NCBI GenBank assembly: GCA_028873515.1
Contig: JAGWIG010000007.1
Span: forward strand, 21,698 to 85,697
DNA: 64,000 nucleotides
Direction of reading: 5' to 3'
Source: Pseudomonadota bacterium
GTDB lineage: Bacteria > Pseudomonadota > Gammaproteobacteria > Burkholderiales > REEB80
Part shown: positions 18,787-28,476 of the stretch, piece by piece
Position numbering within the stretch: the first letter of the stretch is position 1
Layout: the number at the start of each line of letters is the position of its first letter
Notes under the pieces: model-generated
What the model saw: the letters and a program-made list of their open reading frames with translations, nothing else
Databases searched by the model: none
What the model was told of the DNA's origin: nothing
Made by a program: the position numbers and the translations under genes

Positions 18787-19796
18787 CAATTATGATCCTT
18801 TTCATAATGATTTATGGCTGCAATCTGTCCAGAGAGTGTCCGGGAAAACTGATGTGTGCCATTTCCCCGAGAAACAAAATACAGATCATCCGTCTTTGCA
18901 GGATGCAATGCGGCAATAATGGCCTCCCTGCAGGGAAGAGCAATCGGTGTAGGTGGCAAACCATAACGGGTATAAGTATTATAGGGCGTATCCTTTTGCA
19001 GATCTGAACGCTGCAAAGTGCCATGGTAACTTGAGCCCATGCCATAGATAACGGTTGGATCTGTTTGAAGCTTCATATTAAGACGAAGCCTGTTGATGAA
19101 TACGCCAGCAATGACCGGACGCTCTGCAGCGTTAGCGGTCTCTTTTTCTATAAGGGAAGCCATAATCAGCGCATCGTAAGATGATTTATAAGGCAGCCTT
19201 GGCTCACGTTTTGCCCAATCTGCCGCCAATTCCCCCTGCATTTCGCTCCAGGCACGTTTGTATAGATCCAGATCATTCATGCCTGAAAGATAATGATAGG
19301 CGTCAGGCATGAATTCACCTTCAGGAGAACCCGAGGCCCCAATAGATTGCATGATCTGACTATTATTCATGCCCAGGGTTTCATGCACCAGATCAGGTTC
19401 ACTATCCACCAGCGCACGCATCTGTTGAAAAGTCCATCCATCAATAACGCGTACTGTATGTTCTTTTGGATCAAGTTCAGAAATAATCGATGACAGGCGC
19501 CAAGGAGTCACTGGCCCGTTCAGAACAAAATTTCCCGCTTTTGCGGCCCCGGCCCGGCCCTGAAGACGCATCAGCAGTGTAAATCTCCATGCATCGGGCA
19601 ACACTCCCTGCTTAACCATCTGCTCTGAAACTTCTTTCAGAGTGCTATTATGTTTCAGAACAAAAACCTTGTGAAGAAGGGGGAGCGGTGTAAAAAGATA
19701 ATCCAGGTACCATGCAGCGGACACCAAGCCAAGCAGGAAAAGCGTCACATAACCAGGATGAAGGCGACGGGTATACCTATGGGTTTTATATTTCAT
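18786..19796 (-). CDS. mltG: Endolytic murein transglycosylase
   Basis: 336 aa YceG-family enzyme that cleaves nascent peptidoglycan strands and terminates glycan elongation. It has a single N-terminal membrane helix (residues about 15-35, YVTLFLLGLVSAAWYLDYLF) and a periplasmic catalytic domain with the conserved SLIEKET segment (catalytic Glu) and VFINRL...LQTDPTVIYG. The ATG at 19796 has GGAGG 6 bases upstream and overlaps the pabC stop by 11 bases. A longer reading to 19838 lies further inside pabC and has no such site. Confidence 0.92.
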   Translation of the reverse strand: MKYKTHRYTRRLHPGYVTLFLLGLVSAAWYLDYLFTPLPLLHKVFVLKHNSTLKEVSEQMVKQGVLPDAWRFTLLMRLQGRAGAAKAGNFVLNGPVTPWRLSSIISELDPKEHTVRVIDGWTFQQMRALVDSEPDLVHETLGMNNSQIMQSIGASGSPEGEFMPDAYHYLSGMNDLDLYKRAWSEMQGELAADWAKREPRLPYKSSYDALIMASLIEKETANAAERPVIAGVFINRLRLNMKLQTDPTVIYGMGSSYHGTLQRSDLQKDTPYNTYTRYGLPPTPIALPCREAIIAALHPAKTDDLYFVSRGNGTHQFSRTLSGQIAAINHYEKDHN

Positions 19797-20592
19797 CCTC
19801 GCCCTCCAGGAGGCGGCGAAGTTCCTGTGTAGCTTCACCTTTTACCCATGTGCGGCCTTCAAGCTCACGAACTTGCAATAGACCTATGACGCTGTTGCAA
19901 ATCATTACTTCATCTGCATCCATCAGCATATCGGGCAAAATATCCAAAACCTTTATTCCTGGATGAACATATTCCATCAATCTTTCCCGCTGAACGCCAG
20001 CAACACCACACTTGGAAAGATCCGGGGTATAAAAAGCATTACCCTGCCTTATAACAATATTGCTTGATACCCCTTCAATTACATAACCACGTTCATCACA
20101 AATCAACCCTTCGAAAATCGAGATGTCCTTCCATTCCAGTCGGGCCAGAACATTTTCCAGACGGTTGAGATGCTTGATACCTGCAAGCCTCGGCTGCAAT
20201 CCAAGCCGAATCTTGCACCACCGTGCATGAACGCCATCGGCAAGCATAGAATTTCCAAAATGTGGCAAACCTGACAGACTGACTATCCGCGTTACCGGAT
20301 TATTCTCCCTGATTGCATAACCCCGGGCTGATTCTCCACGCGTGACGGTAATGCGAAGAACACCCTCTCTTTCCGCCTGAGAAATTACGGAAAAATCACG
20401 TAAAAAAAATTCTTCATCCGGACAGGAAATCTCGAGCGCACTACAGTCGGAATCCAGTTTGGCGTAATGACGTTTCCAGCTATTAACCCGCCCGTCCCTC
20501 ATCACAAGGGTTCGAAAAACCCCATCGCCATACAGCAATCCCCGGTCGCAAGCTAGAACTTGATCCGTCGCAAGCCCGTTGACAAGAATCAT
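19786..20592 (-). CDS. pabC: Aminodeoxychorismate lyase (class IV PLP aminotransferase fold)
   Basis: 268 aa. It belongs to the BCAT/DAAT/PabC fold-type IV family: RGLLYGDGVFRT near the N-terminus, the PLP-binding lysine in AGIKHLNRLENV, and CDERGYVIEGVSSNIV. PabC converts 4-amino-4-deoxychorismate to p-aminobenzoate for folate synthesis. Placement between fabF and mltG is the classical pabC position. D-amino-acid transaminase activity is an alternative for this fold, but context favours PabC. Confidence 0.88.
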   Translation of the reverse strand: MILVNGLATDQVLACDRGLLYGDGVFRTLVMRDGRVNSWKRHYAKLDSDCSALEISCPDEEFFLRDFSVISQAEREGVLRITVTRGESARGYAIRENNPVTRIVSLSGLPHFGNSMLADGVHARWCKIRLGLQPRLAGIKHLNRLENVLARLEWKDISIFEGLICDERGYVIEGVSSNIVIRQGNAFYTPDLSKCGVAGVQRERLMEYVHPGIKVLDILPDMLMDADEVMICNSVIGLLQVRELEGRTWVKGEATQELRRLLEGEDEI

Positions 20593-20726
20593 GAAAAAAC
20601 CCGTTATTAATTCCAGCAGAAATCCGCTTACGTTTCCAGCATAACATATTCATTACGCCAGACTATCCGGGACACAAGATAGTTGACCCGGAATGAAGCA
20701 ACCTGTCATACGAATGTCCGGGCATA

Positions 20727-21965
20727 TCAAATTCGACGAAAAACAAGAGTGCCATTGGTGCCACCAAATCCAAATGAATTAGATAAGGCTACCTCAATAC
20801 ACATATCTCTCGCCTTGTTTGGCACATAATCGAGATCACAGGCCGGATCCTGATTCTCAAGATTGATGGTCGGAGGTGCTTTTTGATCCCTTACGGCAAG
20901 CGCTGTAAATACGGCCTCAACACCTCCAGCCGCCCCTAGAAGATGGCCTGTAGCCGATTTTGTGGAACTGACTGCAAGTTTGGCCGAGTGGGCTCCAAAA
21001 CAATTTTTCACCGCCATGGTTTCCGCGACATCCCCAAGAGGAGTAGAAGTACCATGGGCATTGATATAATTCACTTCGTTATGAGCCACGCAGGCATTTT
21101 TCAGGGCATTATTCATACATCGGGCTGCGCCCTCTCCACTCTCAACCGGTGCAGTCATATGATAAGCATCAGCACTCATTCCAAAACCTGCAAGTTCAGC
21201 ATAGATTCTGGCTCCGCGAGCTTTTGCATGCTCAAACTCTTCAAGCACCAAAATACCTGCACCTTCTCCGATAACAAAACCATCCCGCCCGCGATCCCAG
21301 GGGCGACTCGCCCCTTCAGGATCATCATTACGGGTTGATAATGCCCGAGCGGCAGCAAACCCACCCACTCCTAACGGAGTGATCGCTGCTTCAGTACCAC
21401 CTGCAACCATGACATCCACATCTCCATATTCAATGAGACGCGCAGAATCGCCTATACAATGTGTTGCAGTTGTACAGGCCGTTACCATGGCAAGATTCGG
21501 ACCCTTAAAGCCATGCATGATAGATACATGCCCTGCAATCATGTTAATGATTGATCCTGGAATAAAGAATGGTGAAATCCTCCGGCAACCCCCTTCCAGG
21601 TAGGTTGAATGCATTTCTTCAATCAAATGCAAGCCACCAATTCCGGAACCAATGTTTACACCAATCCGTTCGGCATTATCTGGAGTAGCGACTAAGCCTG
21701 CATCACAAATGGCCTGAATGGCTGCAGCAATACCATAATGAATAAAGGTATCCATACGCCGCGCATCACGTGGCTGGATATACTGATTGACATCGAAGCC
21801 CTTTACTTCCCCTGCAATCTGGGAACCAAAAGTCTCAGGATCAAAATGGGTAATACGGGAAACCCCAGATCGTCCTGCGAGAATATTCGCCCAGGCTTCG
21901 TCAACAGTATTGCCGACGGGCGAGATTATACCCAAGCCTGTAATAACCACTTTGCGTTTAGACAA
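20727..21965 (-). CDS. fabF: Beta-ketoacyl-ACP synthase II
   Basis: 412 aa condensing enzyme of type II fatty acid synthesis that elongates acyl-ACP with malonyl-ACP. The nucleophile C164 lies in [10 protein letters not shown], with the His in [11 protein letters not shown] and the second His in [12 protein letters not shown]. The start codon is TTG (21965), supported by GGAGG a few bases upstream and by the standard [12 protein letters not shown] beginning. A 34-base gap separates it from acpP. Confidence 0.95.
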   Translation of the reverse strand: MSKRKVVITGLGIISPVGNTVDEAWANILAGRSGVSRITHFDPETFGSQIAGEVKGFDVNQYIQPRDARRMDTFIHYGIAAAIQAICDAGLVATPDNAERIGVNIGSGIGGLHLIEEMHSTYLEGGCRRISPFFIPGSIINMIAGHVSIMHGFKGPNLAMVTACTTATHCIGDSARLIEYGDVDVMVAGGTEAAITPLGVGGFAAARALSTRNDDPEGASRPWDRGRDGFVIGEGAGILVLEEFEHAKARGARIYAELAGFGMSADAYHMTAPVESGEGAARCMNNALKNACVAHNEVNYINAHGTSTPLGDVAETMAVKNCFGAHSAKLAVSSTKSATGHLLGAAGGVEAVFTALAVRDQKAPPTINLENQDPACDLDYVPNKARDMCIEVALSNSFGFGGTNGTLVFRRI

Positions 21966-21999
21966 AACGCCTCCGGTATCGTCGCGTAAGACCTGATTT

Positions 22000-22236
22000 T
22001 TATTTCAGGTGACTATTGATATAATCCACTGCCTGTTTGACTGTGGTAATTTTTTCTGCATCATCATCTGGAATTTCACACTCAAACTCTTCTTCAAGTG
22101 CCATCACGAGTTCTACCGTATCCAGCGAATCCGCACCCAGATCGTCGACGAATGAAGAGTCATTCTTGACATCTGCTTCATTCACACCCAATTGTTCTGC
22201 AACGATTTTTTTTACGCGTTGCTCGATGTTTTCCAT
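22000..22236 (-). CDS. acpP: Acyl carrier protein
   Basis: 78 aa acidic helical protein. The phosphopantetheine attachment serine is in [18 protein letters not shown]. It carries the growing acyl chain for the neighbouring fab enzymes and for lipid and lipid A synthesis. Length and sequence are standard. A GGGTAACTC-type ribosome region precedes the ATG. Confidence 0.97.
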   Translation of the reverse strand: MENIEQRVKKIVAEQLGVNEADVKNDSSFVDDLGADSLDTVELVMALEEEFECEIPDDDAEKITTVKQAVDYINSHLK

Positions 22237-22341
22237 CTTGAGTTACCCTTTCGTGGCGATAGGAGCCCAAATTCGGGCTGTTTTAAAAAGTGCGAGCATA
22301 GCAAATTTTACGAGCATCGCAAAATTTCAGGGCTACTCGCA

Positions 22342-23106
22342 TCAGTCCATGTGCATGCCACCATTGACATGCAAAGTTGAACCAGTAATATATGCTGCCT
22401 GGGCTGAAACCAGAAAAGCCACGGCAGCAGCAACATCCTCGACACGCCCAAGTCGGCCGAGCGGGATATGGGTAAGCAATGCCTCACGTTGCGCCTCTGA
22501 AAGAGAACGGGTCATATCGGTATCAATAAACCCGGGAGCAACACAATTAACCGTAATATTACGACTACCTACTTCACGAGCCAGAGATTTGGAAAAACCG
22601 ATTAAACCCGCCTTAGCAGCAGCATAATTGGTTTGCCCCGCATTTCCCATCACGCCCACCACAGACGTAATATTAACGATACGTCCAGCACGAGCCTTCA
22701 TCATATCGCGCAGTACTACACGGCTTAGCGTAAATACTGACTTGAGATTAGTTTCAAGAACATCATCCCACTGCACATCAGTCATCCGCATAAGCAGCAT
22801 GTCACGGGTAATCCCCGCATTATTAACAAGAATATTTACCGGGCCATACCTATCCTGAATTTGCGCAGCTGCTGCTCCTACTGCATCCGTATTGGTAACA
22901 TCCATTACCATGCCTTCACCCCGAATGCCATGAGACTCAAATTCAGCACTGATCCTACCTGCAGAAGCTTCGGTAGTAGCTGTTCCAATCACTATCGCAC
23001 CCTGCGTGCCAAGTTTACGGGCAATCGCCTGCCCAATGCCGCGTGATGCGCCCGTAACCCAGGCTACCTGATTTTTTAAAGTTTCCATTTTAGCATTTTC
23101 ATCCAT
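22342..23106 (-). CDS. fabG: 3-oxoacyl-ACP reductase
   Basis: About 254 aa short-chain dehydrogenase/reductase that reduces beta-ketoacyl-ACP with NADPH. The cofactor motif TGASRGIG lies near the N-terminus, followed by NNAGITRD, and the catalytic Ser-Tyr-Lys set is in NITSVVGVMGNAGQTNYAAAKAG. The chosen ATG shares one base with the fabD stop (TGATG). Family alignment would also allow the Met six codons further in, preceding ETLKNQVAWVTGAS. Confidence 0.94.
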   Translation of the reverse strand: MDENAKMETLKNQVAWVTGASRGIGQAIARKLGTQGAIVIGTATTEASAGRISAEFESHGIRGEGMVMDVTNTDAVGAAAAQIQDRYGPVNILVNNAGITRDMLLMRMTDVQWDDVLETNLKSVFTLSRVVLRDMMKARAGRIVNITSVVGVMGNAGQTNYAAAKAGLIGFSKSLAREVGSRNITVNCVAPGFIDTDMTRSLSEAQREALLTHIPLGRLGRVEDVAAAVAFLVSAQAAYITGSTLHVNGGMHMD

Positions 23107-24032
23107 CAAACCCAGGCAGCCGCCGCCTCAAGAGACTGAGCATCAGTAAGTCCTATAACCTCAATATTATTGGTAATCCGCCTGTTTATCCCAGCCAGTA
23201 CCTTACCAGGGCCCGCTTCAGCGACATGCGTCACACCTGAGGCCTCAAACTCGCGTATTGTATCCGCCCATCGAACAGCAGAATACAGCTGGCGAGTCAA
23301 TGCATCCCGGATGGCAGCGGGATCATCATAAGCCTTAACATCCGCATTGTGCAGTACAATGACCTCAGATTTCTTGAAATCAACCAATGCCAGTTCAGCC
23401 GAAAATCTTTGTGCCGCAGACCTTAGCAGTGAACAGTGCGAAGGGACTGAAACAGGCAATAGTAACGCCCGTTTTGCACCCTTCAGTTTGGCAAGGTCCA
23501 TCGCAAACTCAACTGCTTCTCGATGTCCCCCTATCACAACCTGCAAGGGACAATTATAGTTGGCAGCTTCAACCACCTTATCTTTACTCGCCTCTGCACA
23601 AATTTCACGGATTATCTCATCTTCCAGACCCAACACTGCCGCCATGGCTCCCTGTCCTTCGGCAACCGCAGACTGCATAACCTGGGCACGAAACTGGATG
23701 AGTCTCAAGGCATCGGAAAAATCCAGAACTCCTGCTGCAACCAGTGCCGAATATTCTCCGAGACTATGGCCAGCCATATAAAGCGGCTTTACCGCCGATA
23801 TTTGACTAAATGCCCGAAAAACCGCTACTCCTGTCGTCAACATGACCGGTTGGGTATTCATCGTTTGAGCAAGCACCTCGGCTGGCCCCTCTTCTACAAG
23901 TTTCCATAAATCCTGGCCCAGGATATCTGCTGCTTCAGCAAAAGTCTCCCGCACTGAACCGATATTGGCAAACCCTGCAAGCATACCAACCGACTGTGCA
24001 CCCTGTCCCGGAAATACAAATCCAAGCTTCAT
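23106..24032 (-). CDS. fabD: Malonyl-CoA:ACP transacylase
   Basis: 308 aa. The nucleophile serine lies in AGHSLGEYSALVAAG, the substrate-binding Gln in FPGQGAQ near the N-terminus, and the catalytic His in SVPSHCSLL. FabD loads malonyl groups onto ACP to supply FabH and FabF. It sits between fabH and fabG in the usual fab cluster. Confidence 0.95.
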   Translation of the reverse strand: MKLGFVFPGQGAQSVGMLAGFANIGSVRETFAEAADILGQDLWKLVEEGPAEVLAQTMNTQPVMLTTGVAVFRAFSQISAVKPLYMAGHSLGEYSALVAAGVLDFSDALRLIQFRAQVMQSAVAEGQGAMAAVLGLEDEIIREICAEASKDKVVEAANYNCPLQVVIGGHREAVEFAMDLAKLKGAKRALLLPVSVPSHCSLLRSAAQRFSAELALVDFKKSEVIVLHNADVKAYDDPAAIRDALTRQLYSAVRWADTIREFEASGVTHVAEAGPGKVLAGINRRITNNIEVIGLTDAQSLEAAAAWV

Positions 24033-24049
24033 CTGTTCCCCTTAACCGA

Positions 24050-25006
24050 CTAACGACGCAAAAGCACTGAACCCCATGTAAAACCACCACCAAATGCTTC
24101 CATCAAAACAATGTCACCCTGCTTGATTCGTCCCTGACTAACTCCTTCATGAAACGCCATAGGTATCGAAGCAGCGGAGGTATTACCATGACTTCCTACT
24201 GTTACTATGACTTGATCCATACTCATACCAAGTTTTTTGGCCGTAGCCTGAATGATACGGATATTGGCCTGATGGGGTACCAACCAATTAATGTCGCTTT
24301 TCTGCATTCCACTTGCAGCAAGCGTCTCGTCAACAATCTCATCTAATGTATTGACAGCCATTCTAAAAACCGAACTACCTTCCATGCTCAATTTCGCATT
24401 AATATCAGGATTTCGCGACACCCCTGCAGGCACACACAACTGGGCTACATAACGCCCATCAGCATGAATGTGACAGCCAATAATGCCTTCTTCGTCAGAA
24501 GCTTGCAAAATCATAGCTCCAGCACCATCACCAAACAGGATACAGTTAGATCGATCAGTCCAATCTACAATCCGGGACATGACCTCGGCGCCAACAACCA
24601 GAATTGTACGGTGCATCCCGCTATGAATAAAACTATCAGCAACAGACAAAGCATAAACAAAGCCACTGCAAACCGCCTGGATGTCAAAAGCCCCACCGTG
24701 GTTATGGATACCCAGTTTATCCTGCAAAATACAAGCAGTACTGGGAAAGACAAGATCAGGAGTTGTTGTAGCTACAATGACAAGATCGATTGATGCTGGA
24801 TCAATCCGTGAATTATCTATTGCCTGCCGGCTTGCATGAAACGCAAGATCACTAGTAGCCTCATCGGCTGCCGCTATATGGCGGGAATATATCCCCGTAC
24901 GGGATACAATCCACTCATCGGAAGTATCAACCATCAGGCTTAATTCCTTATTGCCCAACTCCCTTTGAGGCAGATAAGCACCGGTACCCAAAATCCGGGA
25001 AAACAT
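24050..25006 (-). CDS. fabH: Beta-ketoacyl-ACP synthase III
   Basis: About 318 aa initiating condensing enzyme (acetyl-CoA plus malonyl-ACP). The catalytic triad is visible as Cys in DIQAVCSGFVYAL, His in VPHQANIRI and Asn in GSHGNTSAASIP. The chosen ATG at 25006 shares one base with the plsX stop (TGATG). A TTG one codon earlier is also in frame. Confidence 0.95.
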   Translation of the reverse strand: MFSRILGTGAYLPQRELGNKELSLMVDTSDEWIVSRTGIYSRHIAAADEATSDLAFHASRQAIDNSRIDPASIDLVIVATTTPDLVFPSTACILQDKLGIHNHGGAFDIQAVCSGFVYALSVADSFIHSGMHRTILVVGAEVMSRIVDWTDRSNCILFGDGAGAMILQASDEEGIIGCHIHADGRYVAQLCVPAGVSRNPDINAKLSMEGSSVFRMAVNTLDEIVDETLAASGMQKSDINWLVPHQANIRIIQATAKKLGMSMDQVIVTVGSHGNTSAASIPMAFHEGVSQGRIKQGDIVLMEAFGGGFTWGSVLLRR

Positions 25007-26028
25007 CAATTCAACCCTTCACCCGTCATTGAAATCTGGTTATTGATTCGAAGCAGAACATCATTGCTTACAGCCTGTTCTGCACGGTCTATTGCAAAAC
25101 GAAAAGCAAACCTGTCTGCCGACCCATGACTCTTGATCACAACCCCCTGAAGACCCAGAAGACTTGCACCATTATAACGCCTATAATCAACTCTCTGCTT
25201 AAAAGCAGAGAGAACCGGATTACAGATACAGGCAACAAAACGGGTCAAAAAATTACGGCTAAATTCCTGTCTGAGGAAACCAGACAGCATCTGAACTACC
25301 CCTTCCGAAGCCTTTAAAACAACATTGCCAACAAACCCGTCACACACCACAATATCGGTCGTACCCCTATATATATCGGTTCCCTCAACATTCCCATAAA
25401 AATTAAGTCCACTTTCTTTCAAAAGAACAGCAGCCTGCTTAACTGTTTCACTGCCCTTGATTTCCTCCTCTCCTATATTGAGAAGACCAATACTAGGGCG
25501 ATCCTTATGTTCAACAGCGGATACCAGCATGGCACCCATTACACCAAACTGGAGCAGCTGCAATGGTGTACAGTCAACATTCGCGCCCAGATCCAGCATA
25601 TGTACATGACCTTTTACAGTCGGTAAAATGGTCGAGATTGCAGGACGTTCAATTCCTGGCAACATCTTGAGAACAAAACGTGAAGTCGCCATCAGTGCGC
25701 CAGTATTTCCCGCAGATACACAAGCCTGGGCCTCCCCGCTCTTGACAAGATTGAGAGCAACCCGCATGGATGAATCTTTCTTGTTTTTAAGGGCAGATTG
25801 TGGGGATTCATCCATCATAACCACTTCGCTTGCCGGGTGGATATGCAACCGCTTCCCTGTCACCGCCTTATGAATAGCAAGTTGCTTTTCAATGGCTTCA
25901 GCCACACCAACCAGAATGATGCTCGATTCTGAGGAAGAGGAAAGAAAATCAAGGGCGGCAGGCACCGCCACAGACGGTCCATGATCTCCACCCATTGCGT
26001 CTACCGCAATTGTTATCGTCATACGCAT
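25006..26028 (-). CDS. plsX: Phosphate acyltransferase
   Basis: 340 aa. PlsX makes acyl-phosphate from acyl-ACP for phospholipid synthesis. The N-terminal [13 protein letters not shown] motif, [10 protein letters not shown], and [15 protein letters not shown] segments identify it. It lies between rpmF and fabH, as in most proteobacteria. An alternative start exists two codons downstream. Confidence 0.95.
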   Translation of the reverse strand: MRMTITIAVDAMGGDHGPSVAVPAALDFLSSSSESSIILVGVAEAIEKQLAIHKAVTGKRLHIHPASEVVMMDESPQSALKNKKDSSMRVALNLVKSGEAQACVSAGNTGALMATSRFVLKMLPGIERPAISTILPTVKGHVHMLDLGANVDCTPLQLLQFGVMGAMLVSAVEHKDRPSIGLLNIGEEEIKGSETVKQAAVLLKESGLNFYGNVEGTDIYRGTTDIVVCDGFVGNVVLKASEGVVQMLSGFLRQEFSRNFLTRFVACICNPVLSAFKQRVDYRRYNGASLLGLQGVVIKSHGSADRFAFRFAIDRAEQAVSNDVLLRINNQISMTGEGLN

Positions 26029-26055
26029 GAAATGCGGGGGTTGCCCCGCAAAGAA

Positions 26056-26235
26056 CTATTCGTCCTTGGCTTTCATAACCTTGCGGCCACGATAATAACC
26101 AGTTGGACTCACATGATGGCGAAGATGTACCTCCCCTGTTGTCGGTTCAACCGCAAGTGGCGGATTGACCAGAAAGTCGTGGGCACGATGCATACCGCGC
26201 TTGGAAGGCGACTTTTTGTTCTGTTGAACAGCCAT
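26056..26235 (-). CDS. rpmF: 50S ribosomal protein L32
   Basis: A 59-aa basic protein reading [20 protein letters not shown] at the start and ending [11 protein letters not shown]. The N-terminal [20 protein letters not shown] segment is the L32 signature. The usual zinc cysteines are absent, as in many proteobacterial L32 proteins. An AAAGGAG ribosome site precedes the ATG. It is placed between yceD and plsX, the classical yceD-rpmF-plsX order. The gene is below usual ORF-finder size cutoffs and easily overlooked. Confidence 0.96.
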   Translation of the reverse strand: MAVQQNKKSPSKRGMHRAHDFLVNPPLAVEPTTGEVHLRHHVSPTGYYRGRKVMKAKDE

Positions 26236-26236
26236 T

Positions 26237-26752
26237 TTATAACTCCTTTGAAGATTTCAGGTTCAACCCGGCAATCACTGTAAAAGCGCTACCGTTTTCA
26301 TTTTGCGACTTCACTTGAAGAAGTGCCCCACAGTCAGCTTCCGAATGTTTTGGGTAAAAGGGCAATGCCAAAAGAATCTCGTCCTCAACAAACTCCCCTA
26401 CATTCATTTCAGTCTGGGCAGGAATTTGCTCGAAATCCTCATCAAAAATTTCAGACTCTACCAATACCAACTGGCCGGCATCGACTATTTCAGCTTTAAG
26501 ATGCACATCAATAGGCCATGACATCTCTTCAAGACAACGTTGACAGACCAGCTTCAGCCAGCCGTGAATATCAAGTTCCAGAAATGTCTGGCCCCTATCC
26601 ACACATCCGTCCATGGTAAAGGTAATCTCACCCTCTTCTACTACTTCCCGAAGCCTCTCCAGTTTTGCTGGCAATATTATACCATGCAACGTTCGACCAC
26701 TTTGCGCAAAGCGAACGTTATCAATAAAAATCTGTTCAGACAGTTCAGACAT
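26237..26752 (-). CDS. yceD: YceD family protein (DUF177), 23S rRNA accumulation protein
   Basis: About 171 aa. The metal-binding-like CQRC in [12 protein letters not shown] and the [14 protein letters not shown] segment are typical of DUF177/YceD, which in E. coli and plants is needed for normal 23S rRNA accumulation. It ends one base from the rpmF start region. I chose the ATG preceding [12 protein letters not shown] start nine codons further upstream is in frame but would extend beyond the family's usual N-terminus. Confidence 0.88.
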   Translation of the reverse strand: MSELSEQIFIDNVRFAQSGRTLHGIILPAKLERLREVVEEGEITFTMDGCVDRGQTFLELDIHGWLKLVCQRCLEEMSWPIDVHLKAEIVDAGQLVLVESEIFDEDFEQIPAQTEMNVGEFVEDEILLALPFYPKHSEADCGALLQVKSQNENGSAFTVIAGLNLKSSKEL

Positions 26753-26839
26753 AAGCGCGGAATAATATAATGTTTGCAACTTGCTGTCAAAACCGGCTAT
26801 GCTTTTTGCCGACTTGAAAACAACCTAAGGATTCAAGAC

Positions 26840-27442
26840 TTGATATTAACAACCCTCCCCGATGAACGGCCTCTAATCCTTGCATCATCCAGTCCTTATC
26901 GGCGCAGCCTTCTGAATCGGCTGGGGCTACCTTATAAAGCCATTTCTCCTAATGTTGATGAAAGTCCACTGGCTGGAGAAAACGCAAAAGATACCGCATT
27001 ACGGCTTGCGCTTAGCAAAGCACAAGCCATAGCAAAAACCCATCCCGATGCGTTTATTATCGGATCTGATCAGGTGGCCATTCTGGAGGGAGATATACTA
27101 GGCAAGCCCCACACCCATGCCAACGCAATGATCCAACTTCAGAAAATGCGTGGCAAGAATGTCATTTTCCATACTGCAATCTGCCTGCTTGATGCCAGAA
27201 GCAAACGTTATTCACTTGAAGATGTTCCAACGCGTCTACTCATGCGTGACCTGAGCGATGATCAGCTTGAAAATTACCTTAAACGTGAACAGCCCTACGA
27301 CTGTGCAGGTTCAGCCAAATCTGAGGGACTGGGTATTGCCCTCATCAAGGAAATGCAGGGGGAAGATCCTAATGCACTGGTCGGTTTGCCTCTTATCAAG
27401 CTTGTCTCCATGCTCGAACAGCATGGTATCAGTGTAATTTGA
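26840..27442 (+). CDS. Maf-like nucleotide pyrophosphatase (YceF type)
   Basis: 200 aa from a TTG at 26840, which has AAGGA eight bases upstream. The sequence then reads PLILASSSPYRRSLL, the family N-terminal motif. Further signatures are SPNVDES, the IIGSDQVA segment with the catalytic Asp, and YDCAGSAKSEGLG. Maf proteins hydrolyse non-canonical or modified nucleoside triphosphates; the YceF branch acts on m7GTP. It is divergent from yceD, so the two share the promoter region around 26753-26839, where TTGCAA (26775) and TATGCT spaced 18 bases apart could be a plus-strand promoter. Confidence 0.88.
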   Translation: MILTTLPDERPLILASSSPYRRSLLNRLGLPYKAISPNVDESPLAGENAKDTALRLALSKAQAIAKTHPDAFIIGSDQVAILEGDILGKPHTHANAMIQLQKMRGKNVIFHTAICLLDARSKRYSLEDVPTRLLMRDLSDDQLENYLKREQPYDCAGSAKSEGLGIALIKEMQGEDPNALVGLPLIKLVSMLEQHGISVI

Positions 27443-27745
27443 TCCCTCAACTGGAAGACTGGATATCAATCATTGTGCATCAGCCTGCTTCTTCTTAGCT
27501 GAAAAAGAGTCAAGAATCAGCCTAAAAGACGTTATGACACCATTTCCTGCCGGAACAGGCATGAAGACTTTCCGGTTAGTGTCCTCGGCAAAAAATCTAT
27601 TTCAGTCTTTTGGAGCAATACTACGAAGACTTTCTGGAAGGTGCAGCTTACAACACAGCTGATATTCATGTTTATTGATCAATTAGACTTGCATGGTCAT
27701 GGACTCAATGCGAAGATAATCTGAAAATTTTACGACCTATCCATC
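27443..27745. other. Non-coding stretch, nothing recognised
   Basis: About 300 bases between maf and the rsmI-like gene. No supported gene, RNA or strong terminator is visible. Confidence 0.4.
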
Positions 27746-28462
27746 ATGCAGCCTGGCATTCTCCACCTCATTCCAACCCCACTTGGCGCTATCCATCCCA
27801 TACACTGCCTGCCACAACCTGTAATAGAACAGATTATAGAATTACGTCATTTTGCTGCCGAACAACCTAAAACTGCCCGGGCATTTCTCAACCAGTTCAG
27901 GCTTAAAACCCGAATTCAGGAAATTAACATCCAGCCCCTACCAAAAAATGCCGCCCTGAACGAACTTGAATTTCTATTATCCCCATTGATGGCAGGGGAA
28001 AATATGGGTGTTCTTTCTGATGCCGGATGTCCAGCCGTAGCCGACCCTGGAGCCGGTCTTGTTGCTCTGGCTCATGCCAGGGGAATCCGTGTCATACCGC
28101 ACATCGGTCCATCAGCAGTATTACTCTCACTGATGGCAAGTGGCTTCAACGGTCAACAATTTGCATTTCATGGATACCTGCCCATTACCCGAGAAGGCAG
28201 ATACCAGGCCATAAAAACCCTTGAAAGTGATTCGGCCAAGGGAAATGAAACCAAAATTTTCATCGAAACTCCGTACCGGAACAATACCCTGCTCGACGAT
28301 CTTATTGCCACACTAAAACCCGATACCCGTCTTGCCGTAGCATGCGATCTAACATTGCCATCAGAGTGGATCCAGAGTCGGTCTGTTCGGCATTGGAATA
28401 AAATCCATCCTGATCTTAACCGGCGACCCTCGATTTTCCTGTTACTCGCAACAAAACCCTAA
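27746..28462 (+). CDS. SAM-dependent methyltransferase of the RsmI (tetrapyrrole methylase-like) family
   Basis: 238 aa. It has IPTPLG near the start, LSDAGCPAVADPGAGLV (the RsmI motif), VIPHIGPSAVLLSLMASGF, FHGYLP and FIETPYRN. These are hallmarks of the 16S rRNA 2'-O-methyltransferase RsmI family. The protein is shorter than RsmI (about 280 aa) and belongs to the second RsmI-like type found beside maf and sppA in Betaproteobacteria, so the rRNA substrate is not certain. It is convergent with sppA. Confidence 0.82.
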   Translation: MQPGILHLIPTPLGAIHPIHCLPQPVIEQIIELRHFAAEQPKTARAFLNQFRLKTRIQEINIQPLPKNAALNELEFLLSPLMAGENMGVLSDAGCPAVADPGAGLVALAHARGIRVIPHIGPSAVLLSLMASGFNGQQFAFHGYLPITREGRYQAIKTLESDSAKGNETKIFIETPYRNNTLLDDLIATLKPDTRLAVACDLTLPSEWIQSRSVRHWNKIHPDLNRRPSIFLLLATKP

Positions 28463-28476
28463 CTAATTCTAACTAG